This document shows positions 1-11,151 of a stretch of 27,903 nt of DNA, one piece after another (the first letter of the stretch is position 1; the number at the start of each line of letters is the position of its first letter). Made by a program: the position numbers and the translations under genes. This stretch comes from Hypsibius dujardini. Taxonomy: Eukaryota; Tardigrada; Eutardigrada; Parachela; Hypsibiidae. The DNA lies in assembly GCA_001579985.1 (NCBI GenBank), contig LRSR01014297.1, forward strand, positions 1 through 27,903, in the 5' to 3' direction. The notes under the pieces are model-generated. The model was given only the letters and a program-made list of their open reading frames with translations, had not been told where the DNA came from and ran no database searches.

Positions 1-122
1 TGTCTGTCTGTCTGTCTGTTTTTCTGTCTGTTTTTCTGTCTGTTTGTCTGCCTGTCTGTCTGCCTGTCCGTCCGTCTGATGCGGTTCGTCTATCTGCCTG
101 CCTGCTTGTTCGTCTGTCTGTG
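1..122. repeat. Tetranucleotide tract, TCTG/CCTG type
   Basis: An almost pure run of TCTG units with interspersed TTTG, CCTG and TCCG variants. It sits directly downstream (minus strand) of the EGF exon, so it lies inside an intron of that gene. It is one of at least sixteen such tracts in the window and is imperfect enough to be old. Confidence 0.95.
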
Positions 123-165
123 TATCCATCCGCTGTCTGGAGGGCCTATTTTTTCCTCGACATAC

Positions 166-418
166 CTGCAGTTATATAAAATTGTATCACCGATTTTCAC
201 CGCAAAGCACGACGCTCCGTTCAGGCAATACCACTTCTGGTAGGCCGACGGACAGTCAAAATGCGGTATTGAAGCGTTATTGTTCCCGGACGTCTGGTGT
301 CCTCCCGGGCCGTCGCCGCCGCCTCCACTGGCAATCTGCCCCTGCGACAGTCCGGCCATGTTCCCGTTCGCATTGGGTGGCGACCGGACTTTGGGGGCAC
401 CGCGTGTACTGCATGCCT
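166..418 (-). CDS. spi: Spitz/TGF-alpha-type EGF ligand, one internal exon (partial gene)
   Basis: This exon encodes the start of a secreted EGF-receptor ligand. Read on the minus strand, a Gly/Asn/Ser-rich linker (NANGNMAG, SGGGGDGPGG) leads into an EGF domain containing FDCPSAY, KWYCLNGASCF and ILYNC. The first four cysteines are spaced 8, 5 and 12 residues apart, the spacing I recall for Spitz/Keren-type ligands, and the WYCLN core is typical. The exon ends at TGC AG|GTATGT (donor at 165-164, phase 2), so cysteines 5 and 6, the transmembrane segment and the tail must lie beyond the left window edge. The 5' boundary is a polypyrimidine-rich acceptor ending CGCGCAG; exon start 418 gives phase 1 and the alternative 416 gives phase 0. 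The family is normally membrane-tethered and released by Rhomboid cleavage. Family assignment is strong; the spi symbol marks similarity, not proven orthology. Confidence 0.8.
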
Positions 419-550
419 CTGCGCGTAGGGGGAAGAAAGAAAAACAATGAGTAAAACAAATTAATTTTCCATCCAGGCCAAAAAGTATCAGCGCGCGGCA
501 GACACAAACGCGCAATAAGGCAATTGTCTCTCGGGGGAAGATGAAACACA

Positions 551-573
551 CTGACAGACAGACAGACAGACAC
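551..573. repeat. Short CAGA tetranucleotide tract
   Basis: A short run of GACA/CAGA units upstream (minus strand) of the EGF exon. Confidence 0.85.
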
Positions 574-1471
574 GAAACAACAGCTTGGACGCAGCGGGAA
601 CAATGTGTTTAAAAACAATGAAAGACAGAGACCTCCACTGGTGTCGTCTGTCTAAGAGAGTAGGGCGGACGTACGTAATCGCTCATTAGGGAATTCAATC
701 TTCATCAACTTATGGAGATATGGGAAGCTGCTTCTTCGGGAAGATGGTGTGCCATTCATCGCGCATGTCAATGACAAATCAATCGACACTTGGCCCCCGC
801 TGTGTGGCCATCTGTTGTCGCAGCAGACACACAGACAGAGAAGCAGGCAGACAGACATGCACAGACAGAAGGGGACGGGGATTGAAGGAAAAACGCTAAA
901 GATGGACACACAAATACCGAAGAGATCACAACGGATTAGCCGCCTCCGTCCGTCCTTCTTATAACACTCCTGTCTGTCTGCCTGCCTGTGTATCTGCCTT
1001 GATTGTCTGCCTGTCTGTTGCGGTCCCGGGGTATCGTCTTTCGGCCTGAAACGACCCCGCGACCTCCTGTGCTGCTCCATCAAGACCCGCCACCTAATTT
1101 ACCCCCGTTTGCATTCATACTTTTATGAGCTCACTCTCGGGACTCCTCTTCTTTATTCACAAACAGGCAGGCAGGCAGGTCAAAGGAGGAATGCCGCGCG
1201 AGCGCAGTTACGAATGGACTGGTCAACCGCGGTGATGGGAGTAAGGACAATGAGTTAAGCTGGATATTAACACTTCCACCAATAATATCATCAACATACC
1301 TGGCCCGTATGTTCGAGAGTGGGGAAGTGTGGCAGTAATAACTGTTATTACTGACGGTTAGTTCCTGAAAATCGGCGAGGAACTCCTCGGTAACAGCCTT
1401 TGAACGGCTTGTTAGCTCCAGATTGTCTGGCCCAATGTCTAAATGCCTACGTGCCTGTCTATTTTGTCGAA

Positions 1472-1518
1472 GGTCTGTCTGTCTGTCTGGCTGTGTGTCT
1501 ATCTGTCTGTGTGTCTGT

Positions 1519-1567
<49 letters not shown>

Positions 1568-1618
1568 TGTATGTCTGTCTGCATTTCGGAATGACAGTCT
1601 GCCGGCTTGTCTGTCTGT
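1472..1618. repeat. TCTG tract with embedded (GT)23 run
   Basis: TCTG units flank a pure GT dinucleotide run from about 1521 to 1566, followed by more TCTG units. GT is a one-step derivative of the tetranucleotide, so the dinucleotide run may have arisen inside the older tract. The run should be length-polymorphic. Confidence 0.95.
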
Positions 1619-2080
1619 CTCTTTGACGTCCATCCGCTGCCAACGTTTGACCTCTTACTTCGCCGGCATCTGTCCAGTCCGAGAATTTATCTCATCATCA
1701 CTGACCGCGATTACTGCACACTGTCACCCACCACACTAAACGTATCTGCCTGTTTGCATGCTTCGCAAAGCCTTGTTTACAAGCGTCACACAATTACCGC
1801 CCGCCAGCTGAATATGTGGTGATCGAAGTTGAAGAGAGGACGAAACGCGACCAGATTCTGAGTTCGAGGCTGACTGACCAGTGACCGGCCACGGCAAGCG
1901 CAACGATTGCGCGGGTAATATTTGCTTATCAGAGAGCAGCAATCGCAATTACGATTGAACTGTTGAAATATTCATAAACGAGCGATTATATCATTAACTC
2001 AGTTCGGATTCTCCTACTGGCCTTACCCAGTCTCTGGAAATAGTGCTTGGCTGCTTGAATCGATTCAAAAGTAACGCCTG

Positions 2081-2240
2081 TCTATTTGCCTGTCAGTCTA
2101 TCAGTTAGTCTGTCTGCCTTTTGTCTGTGTCTGTTTGCTTCTGTCTGTCTGTCTGTCTGTATGTCTGTATGTCTGTCTGTATGTTTGTTTGTTTGTTTGT
2201 TTGTTTGTTAGTCTGCCTGCCTGCTTGCCTGCCTGCCTGA
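2081..2240. repeat. TCTG tract with TTTG and CCTG sub-runs
   Basis: Mixed TCTG units, then TATGTCTG, then about five to six TTTG units (around 2183-2207), then CCTG units ending near 2239. Successive blocks of single-base unit variants show local expansion of mutated units. Confidence 0.9.
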
Positions 2241-2535
2241 CCACCGGAGCAATTTGAGGATCGCCTGCTCGAGCCCTGTGAATTGCGAACTACGCCACCC
2301 GTCGACAGCAGGGATACGCTTTTAACAATAACCTCATTATCTTTTCCCCTTGTTCTCCACCCCGCTGTCGACGATCATCATAACGATTTGATTGGAAAAC
2401 TGAAGCATGATCGCGCTCGATTTGGATCTCTAAAACTTGCGCGCGTGCGCCTCTATCTATGACCGCTTGTACGTTAGTGTACAGTATAATTCTTCAATCT
2501 GAAGGATAAACATCTTGTAATGTCCACTCCAATCC

Positions 2536-2571
2536 GCCCATCCATCCATCCACATCCATTCATCCATCCAC
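2536..2571. repeat. CCAT tetranucleotide run
   Basis: A short run of CCAT units (with a CATT variant), a different tetranucleotide family from the neighbouring TCTG tracts. Confidence 0.85.
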
Positions 2572-3010
2572 AGCACTAATGATTCGCGTTGCCAACCGGA
2601 CAGCTTATGCTTGTCCGACACAGACAACATGGGTAGAGAAATCCGAAAGAACAGGCAGTCTGGTCGCGGAAAGTGACAGACACAAACAGACAGACACCGG
2701 CAGTCACAACTGTAATCTGTCACGGTCGAAAGTGGACCTCTTTTTTCGGCGGACGGGAGTGCGCGTGGTTCCGCATCGTGAGACTCTCCTGAGCGAGCTG
2801 TCATCCTGCGCACGTGTGTCAAATTAATGCCACTTATCTCTTCTCCACGAGGTTTCAAGGTCCCGGGATGTGGTCAACCAGAATGTTGTGTGGACACTGG
2901 TAGTACATAGGTACTTTAGGTAGTAGAGGTATAGAGTAGTAGTTAGAGTCGACAGGTCAGGAAAGGAAATAGTGGTTCAAAGAGCAGGTTAAACCATAGT
3001 CAGTAAACGC

Positions 3011-3164
3011 ACAGGCAGACACGCAGGCAGACACGCAGACACACAGGTAGATAGACAGATAAATAGATAGAAAGACAGATAGGCAGGCACGCAGGCAAGC
3101 AGGCAGGCAGACAGGCAGACAGGCAGACAGGCAGACAGACAGACAGACAGTCAGGCAGGCAGGC

Positions 3165-3203
<39 letters not shown>
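3011..3203. repeat. Long CAGA/CAGG tract
   Basis: About 190 bp of CAGA, CAGG and GATA-like units, ending in roughly ten pure CAGA units. It lies in inverted orientation relative to the TCTG tracts at 1-122, 1472-1618 and 2081-2240. Its minus-strand translation is the Cys/Leu/Ser-rich artefact typical of this repeat. Confidence 0.95.
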
Positions 3204-4556
3204 TATATAAACTGAAGAAACGACAACTACTATAGACCCAGCTATATTATATCCCAGAACTCTTCCGTGGAATACTGATGATCAGGTATTACGTGTGTTG
3301 AATCAAACAACACGGCCTGAAATGCGGGTCGAACTAAAGTACATGCTTCACCGTGTGTGTCCTCGCCATTTGCATCCTCCTTCATCAGACTACTAATGCT
3401 TTACAATCCCTAACCCCCTCCCCGAAAGGGCAATTGGAATTTTACCCCCTTGTTCAGCGTTTCAGACACATACAGACACATATACACACACTTCACGCCA
3501 CACCACAAACTGACAGATTGTCCGCATATCGAATGACCACTCGACTCCCGTTTAGATTTTAAAAGGCGTGAAGAAGACGAAGAACGAGAGCGCGCGCGCG
3601 AGCGCAGGCATATCATATTTTGCGGGTGCACTTGAAGTCACAGCAGGTCCTGTCTGACTGTCCGGCTGTCTGTCTCTCTGTCCGGGACAAGACAGGAGGA
3701 AGTATCGAAGGAGGAAGAAACAGAACAATTCGAAAATGTCTTGTTTTGGAACGTAAGTCAAGCGATGCTCTGCTGACAAGAAAGAGAGAGGAACCAGATT
3801 GTTTACAAGTGGTCAGAACAAAGTGCCGCGCGGCGTTGTCGTATGACGATACAACGAGAGTCAGACACTTCAGGCAGTTCGAATTTCGCGTCGTTGTAAT
3901 GGGTCGCCGGCAGTTCGCCGTGAAAGACATGTCCCGTTCTCACCTGCCAACTTGGGCAAAGTGGAGAACGATTTGCAGAGATGCGGAACGGCAAGATGCC
4001 GGATAGACAGACACGAAGGCTCTCAGACAAATGGGCAAGGTTGTGGACAGACCGGGCAGGCAGGCGCAAACAGTGTCTGAGAAGTTGATTTTATAAGGCA
4101 CAAATGGAAACCAAGCAGATATTGGCAGAAACGGCGGTACAGGCAGACAGGCAAGCGTAGTCAGACAAGTGTAAACATACACAGACACACTGTGTGACAC
4201 CGACCAAACGGTGACACATTAGGGCAAGGCACAGTCAAAGCGGACATTCACTATGACCTCATCGGCCTCTGGTCAGTTTTCGTAACATCCGTCATTTTTC
4301 AGTTTTCTAATTGGAACCTGGCTGAACTAGACTGTCTGAATGATGTCTGTTTAGCGTTTGATAGTGTGCTGTGGGTATCGCAGGAAGCGGTGTATGCGGT
4401 TTTGCCCGCAGCTAAGTGGGTACCAGGTACCAGGCAAGAAGAATTGAAAAGGTAAATAGCCGAGGTTTAATTGAACCAATGCCTGAACCCAACATCCCAT
4501 AGTTACAAAGGTCAGATAAGATGGACAAACAGCCAGACACGGAAAGTCAGTAAAAA

Positions 4557-4700
4557 CAGACAGTCAGGCAGGCAAGCAGACACTGACAAACAGACGCAGA
4601 CAGACAGACAGACAGAGATACAGAGATACAGAGAGACAGGTAGGCAGGTAGGCAGACAGGCAGGCAGACAAGTAGACAGACAGGTAGACAGACAGACGAT
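4557..4700. repeat. CAGA/CAGG tract
   Basis: Imperfect CAGA, CAGG and TAGG units over about 140 bp, in the same orientation as the 3011-3203 tract. Confidence 0.9.
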
Positions 4701-5200
4701 TAGTCAGACACACAGTAGAATGTCTCTTACCTGAGATCTGTATTAAACAAGAACATATCCACAGTGTGATAAGTGTCTGAAGAAAATTCTGCCTCCTCCT
4801 CCACCAGAGAAAATCCATTAGATCCATCTGAGATTCGGCACGCACACTCCACCCACGAACGAACGATCCTCGTTCACCCGAAATGGGAGGTCGCGTTACT
4901 CCAAAAAAATGAGCTGCTTGCGGTTACTCAGTCAAAAGCACGTCTCCAAGATATAACTTCTGCCGTCTGCAAAGGCAAAAAAATAAACAAATGAAATTCT
5001 ACCACGGCCGGGCGTCTTGCTTGTCTGTATGTGGAAAAAAGTAAAACATCTCAGATCCTTTACACTACTACACTACACAGACAGACAGTGAACCCTGAGA
5101 CCGATATGACTAAATGTTGATTTTACCATTCATCATATTTAATCCAATCGCGCACAAAACGCGGTCCGTAAGACATATATTCAAAACGATCCCGCCCACT

Positions 5201-5203
<3 letters not shown>

Positions 5204-5231
<28 letters not shown>
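5204..5231. repeat. (CA)14 microsatellite
   Basis: A clean CA dinucleotide run without flanking tetranucleotide units, unlike the GT run near 1521. Confidence 0.95.
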
Positions 5232-5725
5232 ACGAGGATCAGACCACACTACTACCGGTAATCAACTCCAAAAAAAACACTTCACTAAGGCTGAGCAGGA
5301 TGTTAGTCAGACATTGTAGCACTGACCAATCACAACTATGTATGCACGGTAGAGTATACGGAGAACGACAGGAAAAACTACGACTGCCAAATATGCAACG
5401 TAAAAATGACGTCTTAACCGATGCCGGTATGAATGGCCAGACATGTAAATGTATCCGCAATTTCACGCCGGCCTGCATTTGTTGCATATACACGCAAGAA
5501 ACCGTGCAGTCCCTTCACATTTTTTCAGAGGACAGACGGACAGGCAGTCAGGGGTAGGTAGTAGTGAAGGGGATTGACCAACCACGACGAAGTGTCGGGC
5601 GAGGTGAAGTGAAAGTGATTAGTTAGCGCTTCACTAAAGCCGGCCTCCTTTCACTGATCGTTCAGTCTGAAGGCATACAGATAGACAGGCAATTAGACTA
5701 GGTGGCTGACGAGTAGTTACAAACC

Positions 5726-5868
5726 GACAGGCAGGCAGGCAGGCAGGCAGGCAGACAGACAGACAGGCAGACAGACAGGCAGACAGGCAGGCAGACAGAC
5801 AGGCAGGCAGACAGACAGGCAAACAGACAGACAGACAGGCAGACAGGCAGACAGGCAGGCAGACAGAC
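5726..5868. repeat. CAGG/CAGA tract
   Basis: About 140 bp of alternating CAGG and CAGA units. It lies immediately downstream (minus strand) of the candidate signal-peptide exon at 5916-5957. Confidence 0.95.
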
Positions 5869-5915
5869 CGAAGACCATGAGTTAACAAGGCAGTCCACGG
5901 TTGATGTCCACTCAC

Positions 5916-5957
5916 AGGTGAGAGAAGTAGAAAAATTGATGACAACTGGAGTAGCAT
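5916..5957 (-). CDS. Candidate signal-peptide first exon of the EGF ligand (tentative)
   Basis: On the minus strand an ATG at 5957 opens MLLQLSSIFLLLSP, a short hydrophobic segment of signal-peptide type, followed directly by a strong donor (CCT|GTGAGT, phase 0). Joined to the EGF exon at its alternative acceptor (416, phase 0) it would read on into ACSTRGAPK, a plausible cleavage region. This is inference. The implied intron is about 5.5 kb, much longer than others here, the reading frame is also open upstream of the ATG, and hydrophobic translations of the neighbouring repeat can mimic signal peptides. Confidence 0.25.
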
Positions 5958-7013
5958 GCATGCAACCAGCCAGACAACTGCCTGCCTGAACGCACAAACC
6001 GTGGTAGACACCAGGTGATGGACTCAGAATCGTCTCCAATTTCGGTTCGCGGTTGATGCATGCATGGGTGAACTGACAGTTTTCAGATAACAACACCTGT
6101 TCCTGACGGGTGGAAAGTAACCAACATCCGCAGGCATGAAGCAAAAGAGGTTTCCGTCCGAAATTCCAGACAAGTTAAAAATTCATGAAAATCTCCCGTT
6201 CCCGCTAGTTGATTATATACCGTCTGTCAGCAATGCCAGGTAAAAACGGAGGTCTTCAATGAAACTAGCCTATGACGGACTTTCGTGATGTCATGAAAGA
6301 CTCTCGGCGGTCACTGTCTGCCTGTCTGGTTGCCTGCTTGTTCGCTGCCTGTGAAGTGGATTATTCTAGATGCATACAGTACCTTGACCTATATGCGTCA
6401 CGCAGAGAGTATGACTTGGACAGCCGTGCGGTTTCTCAATAAGGAGGAGATTGTAAAACTGTTGTATGTTTTATAGATTTTATAAGTGCCGCCCCCTATA
6501 CTTGACGTGTATCATTCATATAGGGTACCTCCAAAAACGGACAATTCCGCGGTCGGCCTCGTTCCTATATGCGTCAAATGATTGTGCGGTACGCGCGTTT
6601 TAAATCGTCGTGTTTTACGATTAGTGGACATAGTCCGACTATTAAATTTCGTGGGTGAGCCGGATTCTTTTTAGACATTGGTGTGGCTCGGCGTCTCGAT
6701 TGATGACGAATTTTAAAATTGGCAGCGGACCATTCGCGGGGAGGCAGCTTTTAGTCACAGACTCCAGCAGAGAGGTATGGGACGGGTTAAACGGTGAAAA
6801 CGGGAGGCTTTTCAGACAATAAAACCCTACCCGGACGTTGCTGTATACATAAGCCAGACAAACGTAGAGACCGAGTACTACGTAGATAGTGCTACGTAAT
6901 CAACCAAGTCCTGTTATCGAAAATGACGTTGAGGGATGTGGCGGATGTAGGGCAGTGTAATGCCATGCTTTTATTAAAGGCGTTCCAACAGGCAGGCAAA
7001 TATGCCCTCTTGT

Positions 7014-7014
<1 letters not shown>

Positions 7015-7044
<30 letters not shown>

Positions 7045-7066
7045 GCAGGCAGACACATAGGCAGTC

Positions 7067-7105
<39 letters not shown>

Positions 7106-7162
7106 TAGACAGATAGACAGGCAGGAAAGCAAGCAGACACGCAGGCAGACAGACAGACAGGC
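7015..7162. repeat. CAGA tract
   Basis: About 150 bp of mostly pure CAGA units with GATA, CAGG and CAAG variants at its right end. Confidence 0.95.
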
Positions 7163-7994
7163 ATACAGAGCGAACAATTCCGACTGGTACAGATACGCCT
7201 TCCATACGCGTATCTATCCCGGTTTGAGGTGTCTAAATTATAACTACAGTTCCTTTTTAATTGTAATCTCACTAACACGATGAGGCAGCCATGTTATTGC
7301 CTGTTTAGAATAACAGTGATTGCTTTAGTTCAGCGCGCGGGCGGGATTAGCCCTTGGCCGCCCTGTCCAGCATGATGGATTAAAACATGAATTATGGTCC
7401 TTCCTATAGTTTCATTTCTGCTGTGTCTCTGAACCCTCTCTCATTCCGCTTGACTGCAGCTGGACTCGAATTCGATGGTCAATTTTCAGTTGTTAACACC
7501 CGGATTGTCGCGCCTCCTCCCTCTCCCGCGAATTCTAGACCACACTGCGTGAAAAAGAAACACGAGCTGAACAGAAGCTTAACCTCGAGTAATCGCACCA
7601 TCCTTCTAGTAACAAGTACGAGTACTGGGAAAATTCCAGACGTGTAGACAAATGAGGGCACATCACATTAAAGTTGTATGAGCAGACGTTTTTCTCGTCA
7701 TAAAAAATTATCGTAACGAGCAATTATTAGAGAAGTGATGCAGGAAGCCTTTCTGCAACCTACAGCAGCTGCGTTTGTTCAAAACGTTACAGCAAATGAC
7801 AAAAATTTCTTATCAGAAGACAAGTTATTATTTACTTGAAGATAAATTTAGCCGTCAATATGGGTTAGTGAGTTTAGCCACCAACCGTGGAGAAAGTATT
7901 TTTGGACGGGTTTTATGATTCGTGGCTAGAATACTTCGTTGTGACAGCTTGACTTAATGAAATACTCCTTCCTGCAACTATAATGCGTATGTAT

Positions 7995-8106
7995 TGTCTG
8001 TCTGTCTGTCTGTTTGTCTGTCTATCTGTCTACGTGTCTGTTTGTCTGTGTGTCTGTGTGTCTGCCTGCCTTTGTAGGTGTTTGTCTGCTTGTCTGTGTA
8101 AGTACC

Positions 8107-8154
<48 letters not shown>
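7995..8154. repeat. TCTG tract
   Basis: TCTG units with TGTG and CCTG variants, ending in about eleven nearly pure TCTG units. Orientation is opposite to the tract 830 bp to the left. Confidence 0.95.
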
Positions 8155-8954
8155 GGCGTCCGTAAACGGAGAAACCGAACAAGCGTTCCATTCACATTTT
8201 ACAGTGTCTGTGAAGCGAAGGTGATCTACGGTAACACGATCCATGTCGCACACTAAACACATCCACTTGGCGCATTATTCATCCCCCAAAAAGGTACGAG
8301 AAGTTAACACCACGCCGAGCCACCTTTCATTCACAAACACAGACCACAGCCGCCGAAGCCAGCGGTCAAACTTTGGAATGCTGGGATTTTCATTTAGTGC
8401 CCATGCCCAGTTGAGGCCAGGCAGACAGGCAGACAGACAGTCAATCAGTTTGTATGGTCAGACTCAGGCACAATGGCCTCACAGACATATTCCTCTATAC
8501 GGGCATGTTTGAATGAAAAGCAAACAAACTCTCTAGATGTCGGAACTCACAGTTCATCCAAGCTGAAATTACGAGACTCATTCATTCTTCAGGCTGATAT
8601 TACCCTTATATATTGTACATGCTGCCTTGTTATATCCGACGAGGGGCCGGGATCGTAAAAATATTGAGCAGACAGAGACAAGAGAAAATGTTTCTGGACT
8701 AACCGACTGACCGTTAACGCCAGAACCTTATTAAAATTTCCAACCGTGACGGTTTGCGCGGAATTTCGGCCTAGTATCCTAATGTCTGTGTCTATGTCTG
8801 TATCACCACTGGGCAGTATAGTCTATACATCCCTCGACCCCCACGGCGGGGGCCAGAGAACGCGCGCCGGCCAAATGAGCGTCACGCAAACAGGCGATTA
8901 AAATTATATACAGACAGGCCGCGCCATCCAAGCTGAACCACGCTTTCGATCATT

Positions 8955-8974
8955 ACAGTACATACTGTACAGTA
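8955..8974. repeat. Overlapping short inverted repeats
   Basis: ACAGTA-CA-TACTGT overlaps the perfect 12-bp palindrome TACTGTACAGTA. They end 70 bp upstream of the ATG of the small ORF at 9045. This could be a regulatory dyad or chance; no known binding site is recognised. Confidence 0.5.
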
Positions 8975-9044
8975 AAGTTTTGCCGGACAGACAGGCAGTT
9001 AACGTAGTTCGTTTGCAAGAGCTGCACGTTTACCCATTGCAGCG

Positions 9045-9248
9045 ATGGATGACCAGGATTTCGATTTTTCGGTGGACTACTTTCTCCGGGTGTCTCGTCG
9101 GCGAAAAATATTTACACAAAAGGTGAACCGGTTTTGCGGTCAGAGAAGCTTGTCTACGAGAAAAAAAGTGTAGGCAGAGTGGGCGCGCATTGATTTTCAG
9201 TCCTGTATAGGGGGCTTAGATTTAAAATTTCAAAGAAAATTATCCTAA
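9045..9248 (+). CDS. Possible small two-exon gene (41 aa), unidentified
   Basis: An ATG at 9045 opens an acidic-then-basic peptide starting MDDQDFDFSVDYFLRV and running through RRRKIF. It reaches a donor (CAAAAG|GTGAAC) after codon 26 at 9122. A 78-bp intron, the usual size in this window, would end at a good acceptor (GATTTTCAG, 9192-9200), and the second exon, 9201-9248, adds 15 codons in phase 0 and a TAA stop. Unspliced, the ORF would end at a TAG at 9171-9173. I recognise no family. The signs in favour are the matched splice sites, the phase and the non-repetitive composition; the short length means chance is possible. Confidence 0.3.
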
Positions 9249-9381
9249 AGGATTATCGTCTGTTAATGACGGACGTAGGCAAGAAGACAAGCAACCAACA
9301 AGGAAAACAAAGAGCCAAACATTAGACAGACATAAAAGGTCCCATCCCCAAAAAGCGGGAGACATGACGCAGATACAGAGG

Positions 9382-9534
<153 letters not shown>

Positions 9535-10777
9535 GACCTAGACGCAATAACTGTACAGTGGATCCCCTGGAAAATTATGATAAACACGCCAGACGTCTAC
9601 TCCCATTACACCGTTCATATATTTCGAATCCTATTTTTACACAACATTAAAAATTAATGCAGTATGCGCACGCACGCCGCCGTCTGAGCCGGCACGAAAG
9701 TTGTGCCCAAATCATCATCGACGAGAGAGATTCTGCGCCTCGAGCCACGCAAACCGTGTAGATGTCTACCGACCACCAGCAGTTAGCAACAAAGTTGGTG
9801 AACTCAACAATTTTCGGCATCCGCCTTCGACGCCTCTCTTACCTGAATCAACACCGGGCCAAAACAAGAGCCAAAGCAACCGTGCGATCAATGTCGCAAA
9901 GCACACAAAAATATAAAACTGCAACTCGCGCGGCGATGAGGGTTATGTATAAACCCAAACCGTCGTGAGGATCGATAAAATAAGGTGCGAAAGTTCACAA
10001 TATAGACGTAGTGGTATTCCTGAGGTCTGGATGGGGACTGTCTTTCCGGATCAGACAACGACGTTGAATGATGAGCCAAATGGGGTGAAATGACATCATC
10101 GAGGCAAGGGTCGTAGACCGGGCTGAGAAATGGTCAAGAAACAGTCCGTGTGGAAGTGGTACAGCACTTATGGTAAGTTGAGATGTATCCCGTACACACG
10201 TGTTTGGATTGCGGAAACCGGTATTAGGATGTGACTAATTACCCGTTGAGGTCGAAGGCCTTCTGTGGGTTGGACAGTCCGGACGGAATCTGATGCAATA
10301 ATCTCGATGAAAAAACTTGAATGAGTGAGGTGAGAAAAATGCAGCGAGCGTCGATGGCAATCGATGTTGATGATTTTTAAGCGTGCATCGTAAAAATGCC
10401 GTACAGTGATGAATGAACGTGATGTGTATGTCTGTCTGTTTGTCTGTCGGCCTGCGTTTGTGTCTGGCTGTGGAAATCGTATGGGAGACTGTGCCGACAG
10501 GTGGCGCTAATTTGGGGCGGGGTTTGGAGGTAGTGCCAATCACAACCGCACAACTGTATACTTGGCCACTCCCTTATTAGACACTATTGGCTGATTCGGC
10601 TTCGAACCCGCGGGTCGAGCCGACCGATTGACTGATTGATTTAACAAGTTGTACATTTTACAAGCAGCCTCCTCTCGTTGTTCAGGATCTGATCAGAACA
10701 GGGGCGTATGAAGGTTTAAAACGCCCACGGGCCTATAGTGCTGACGGTCCGATAAAATTGTTACCCGACCATCACCC

Positions 10778-10792
10778 ACGGGCCTGGCCCGT
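10778..10792. repeat. GC-rich inverted repeat
   Basis: ACGGGCC-T-GGCCCGT is a perfect 7-bp dyad. The surrounding sequence holds two direct copies of CCCACGGGCC (10724 and 10775) and one inverted partial copy near 10812, so the cluster could fold as DNA or RNA. No known RNA family was recognised. Confidence 0.6.
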
Positions 10793-11151
10793 TGGCCCAC
10801 AGGCTCAACGCGCCCGTGGACCGGAATGACCTATGACTTTCATAAATTTGTACACACAACAACAGACATGCCGAGTGTTGACAATAATAAATTAGCGGAA
10901 TGTCGAGCCGGGCGTGACGGCGACGTTTCAGTAGTAACACTTAGAGCCGACCGATCGTAAAGTACTTTTTGACATTTTTTAGAATTAAATTATGTTTAGG
11001 TATTCCTGTTTTCTTTGTATGTATTGGTTTTATAGTTGAAATGCTTGCGAAAATTTTAGCTGTCTGTAAACGACAGACAACAAGTCAAGCCAGGGATTAT
11101 TTTGGGGGGATTTTTAATGTAACACAAACCCGGTCAGAATTTTTTTAAGAT

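Larger units (their letters stand above)
419..5915. other. Repeat-rich stretch without a confirmed exon
   Basis: About 5.5 kb holding several TCTG/CAGA tracts, a GT run and a CA run, with no exon I can defend. If the signal-peptide exon proposed at 5916-5957 is real, this is one long intron of the EGF-ligand gene. Minus-strand 1315-1430 contains a low-repeat ORF segment (SKAVTEEFLADFQELTV) ending in a good donor (GCCAG|GTATG), but its phase 2 does not join the EGF exon. Confidence 0.5.
5958..9044. other. Stretch without a recognisable gene
   Basis: No exon with known-family similarity was seen on either strand. The stretch contains two large tetranucleotide tracts, a small CAGG/CAGA cluster near 8419, and a 12-bp direct repeat (CTATATGCGTCA) near 6390 and 6565. 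ORFs of 60-95 codons here are either repeat translations or show no motif. Confidence 0.5.

Noticed and set aside
1315-1430. Minus-strand segment SKAVTEEFLADFQELTV ending in a GTATGT donor
   Set aside because: It looked like an upstream exon of the EGF ligand, but its phase 2 does not fit the EGF exon and its acceptor lacks a pyrimidine tract.
3620-4006. 128-codon plus-strand open frame (FEFRVVVMGRRQFAVKDM)
   Set aside because: It starts at a non-ATG codon inside a repeat-rich zone and has no domain or splice support.
4773-4994. 72-codon plus-strand frame with natural-looking composition (SEENSASSSTRENP)
   Set aside because: It lacks an ATG start, is preceded at once by TGA TAA in frame, has no convincing acceptor, and has no known family.
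5340-5425. Half of a C2H2-like motif (NYDCQICNVK) on the plus strand
   Set aside because: The frame stops within a few codons, there is no His pair, and no donor or partner exon was found.
10575-10620. GGCTTCGAACCC B-box-like sequence in an imperfect hairpin
   Set aside because: It has the T-loop-like element only. No cloverleaf could be drawn, and the stem needs bulges on one side.
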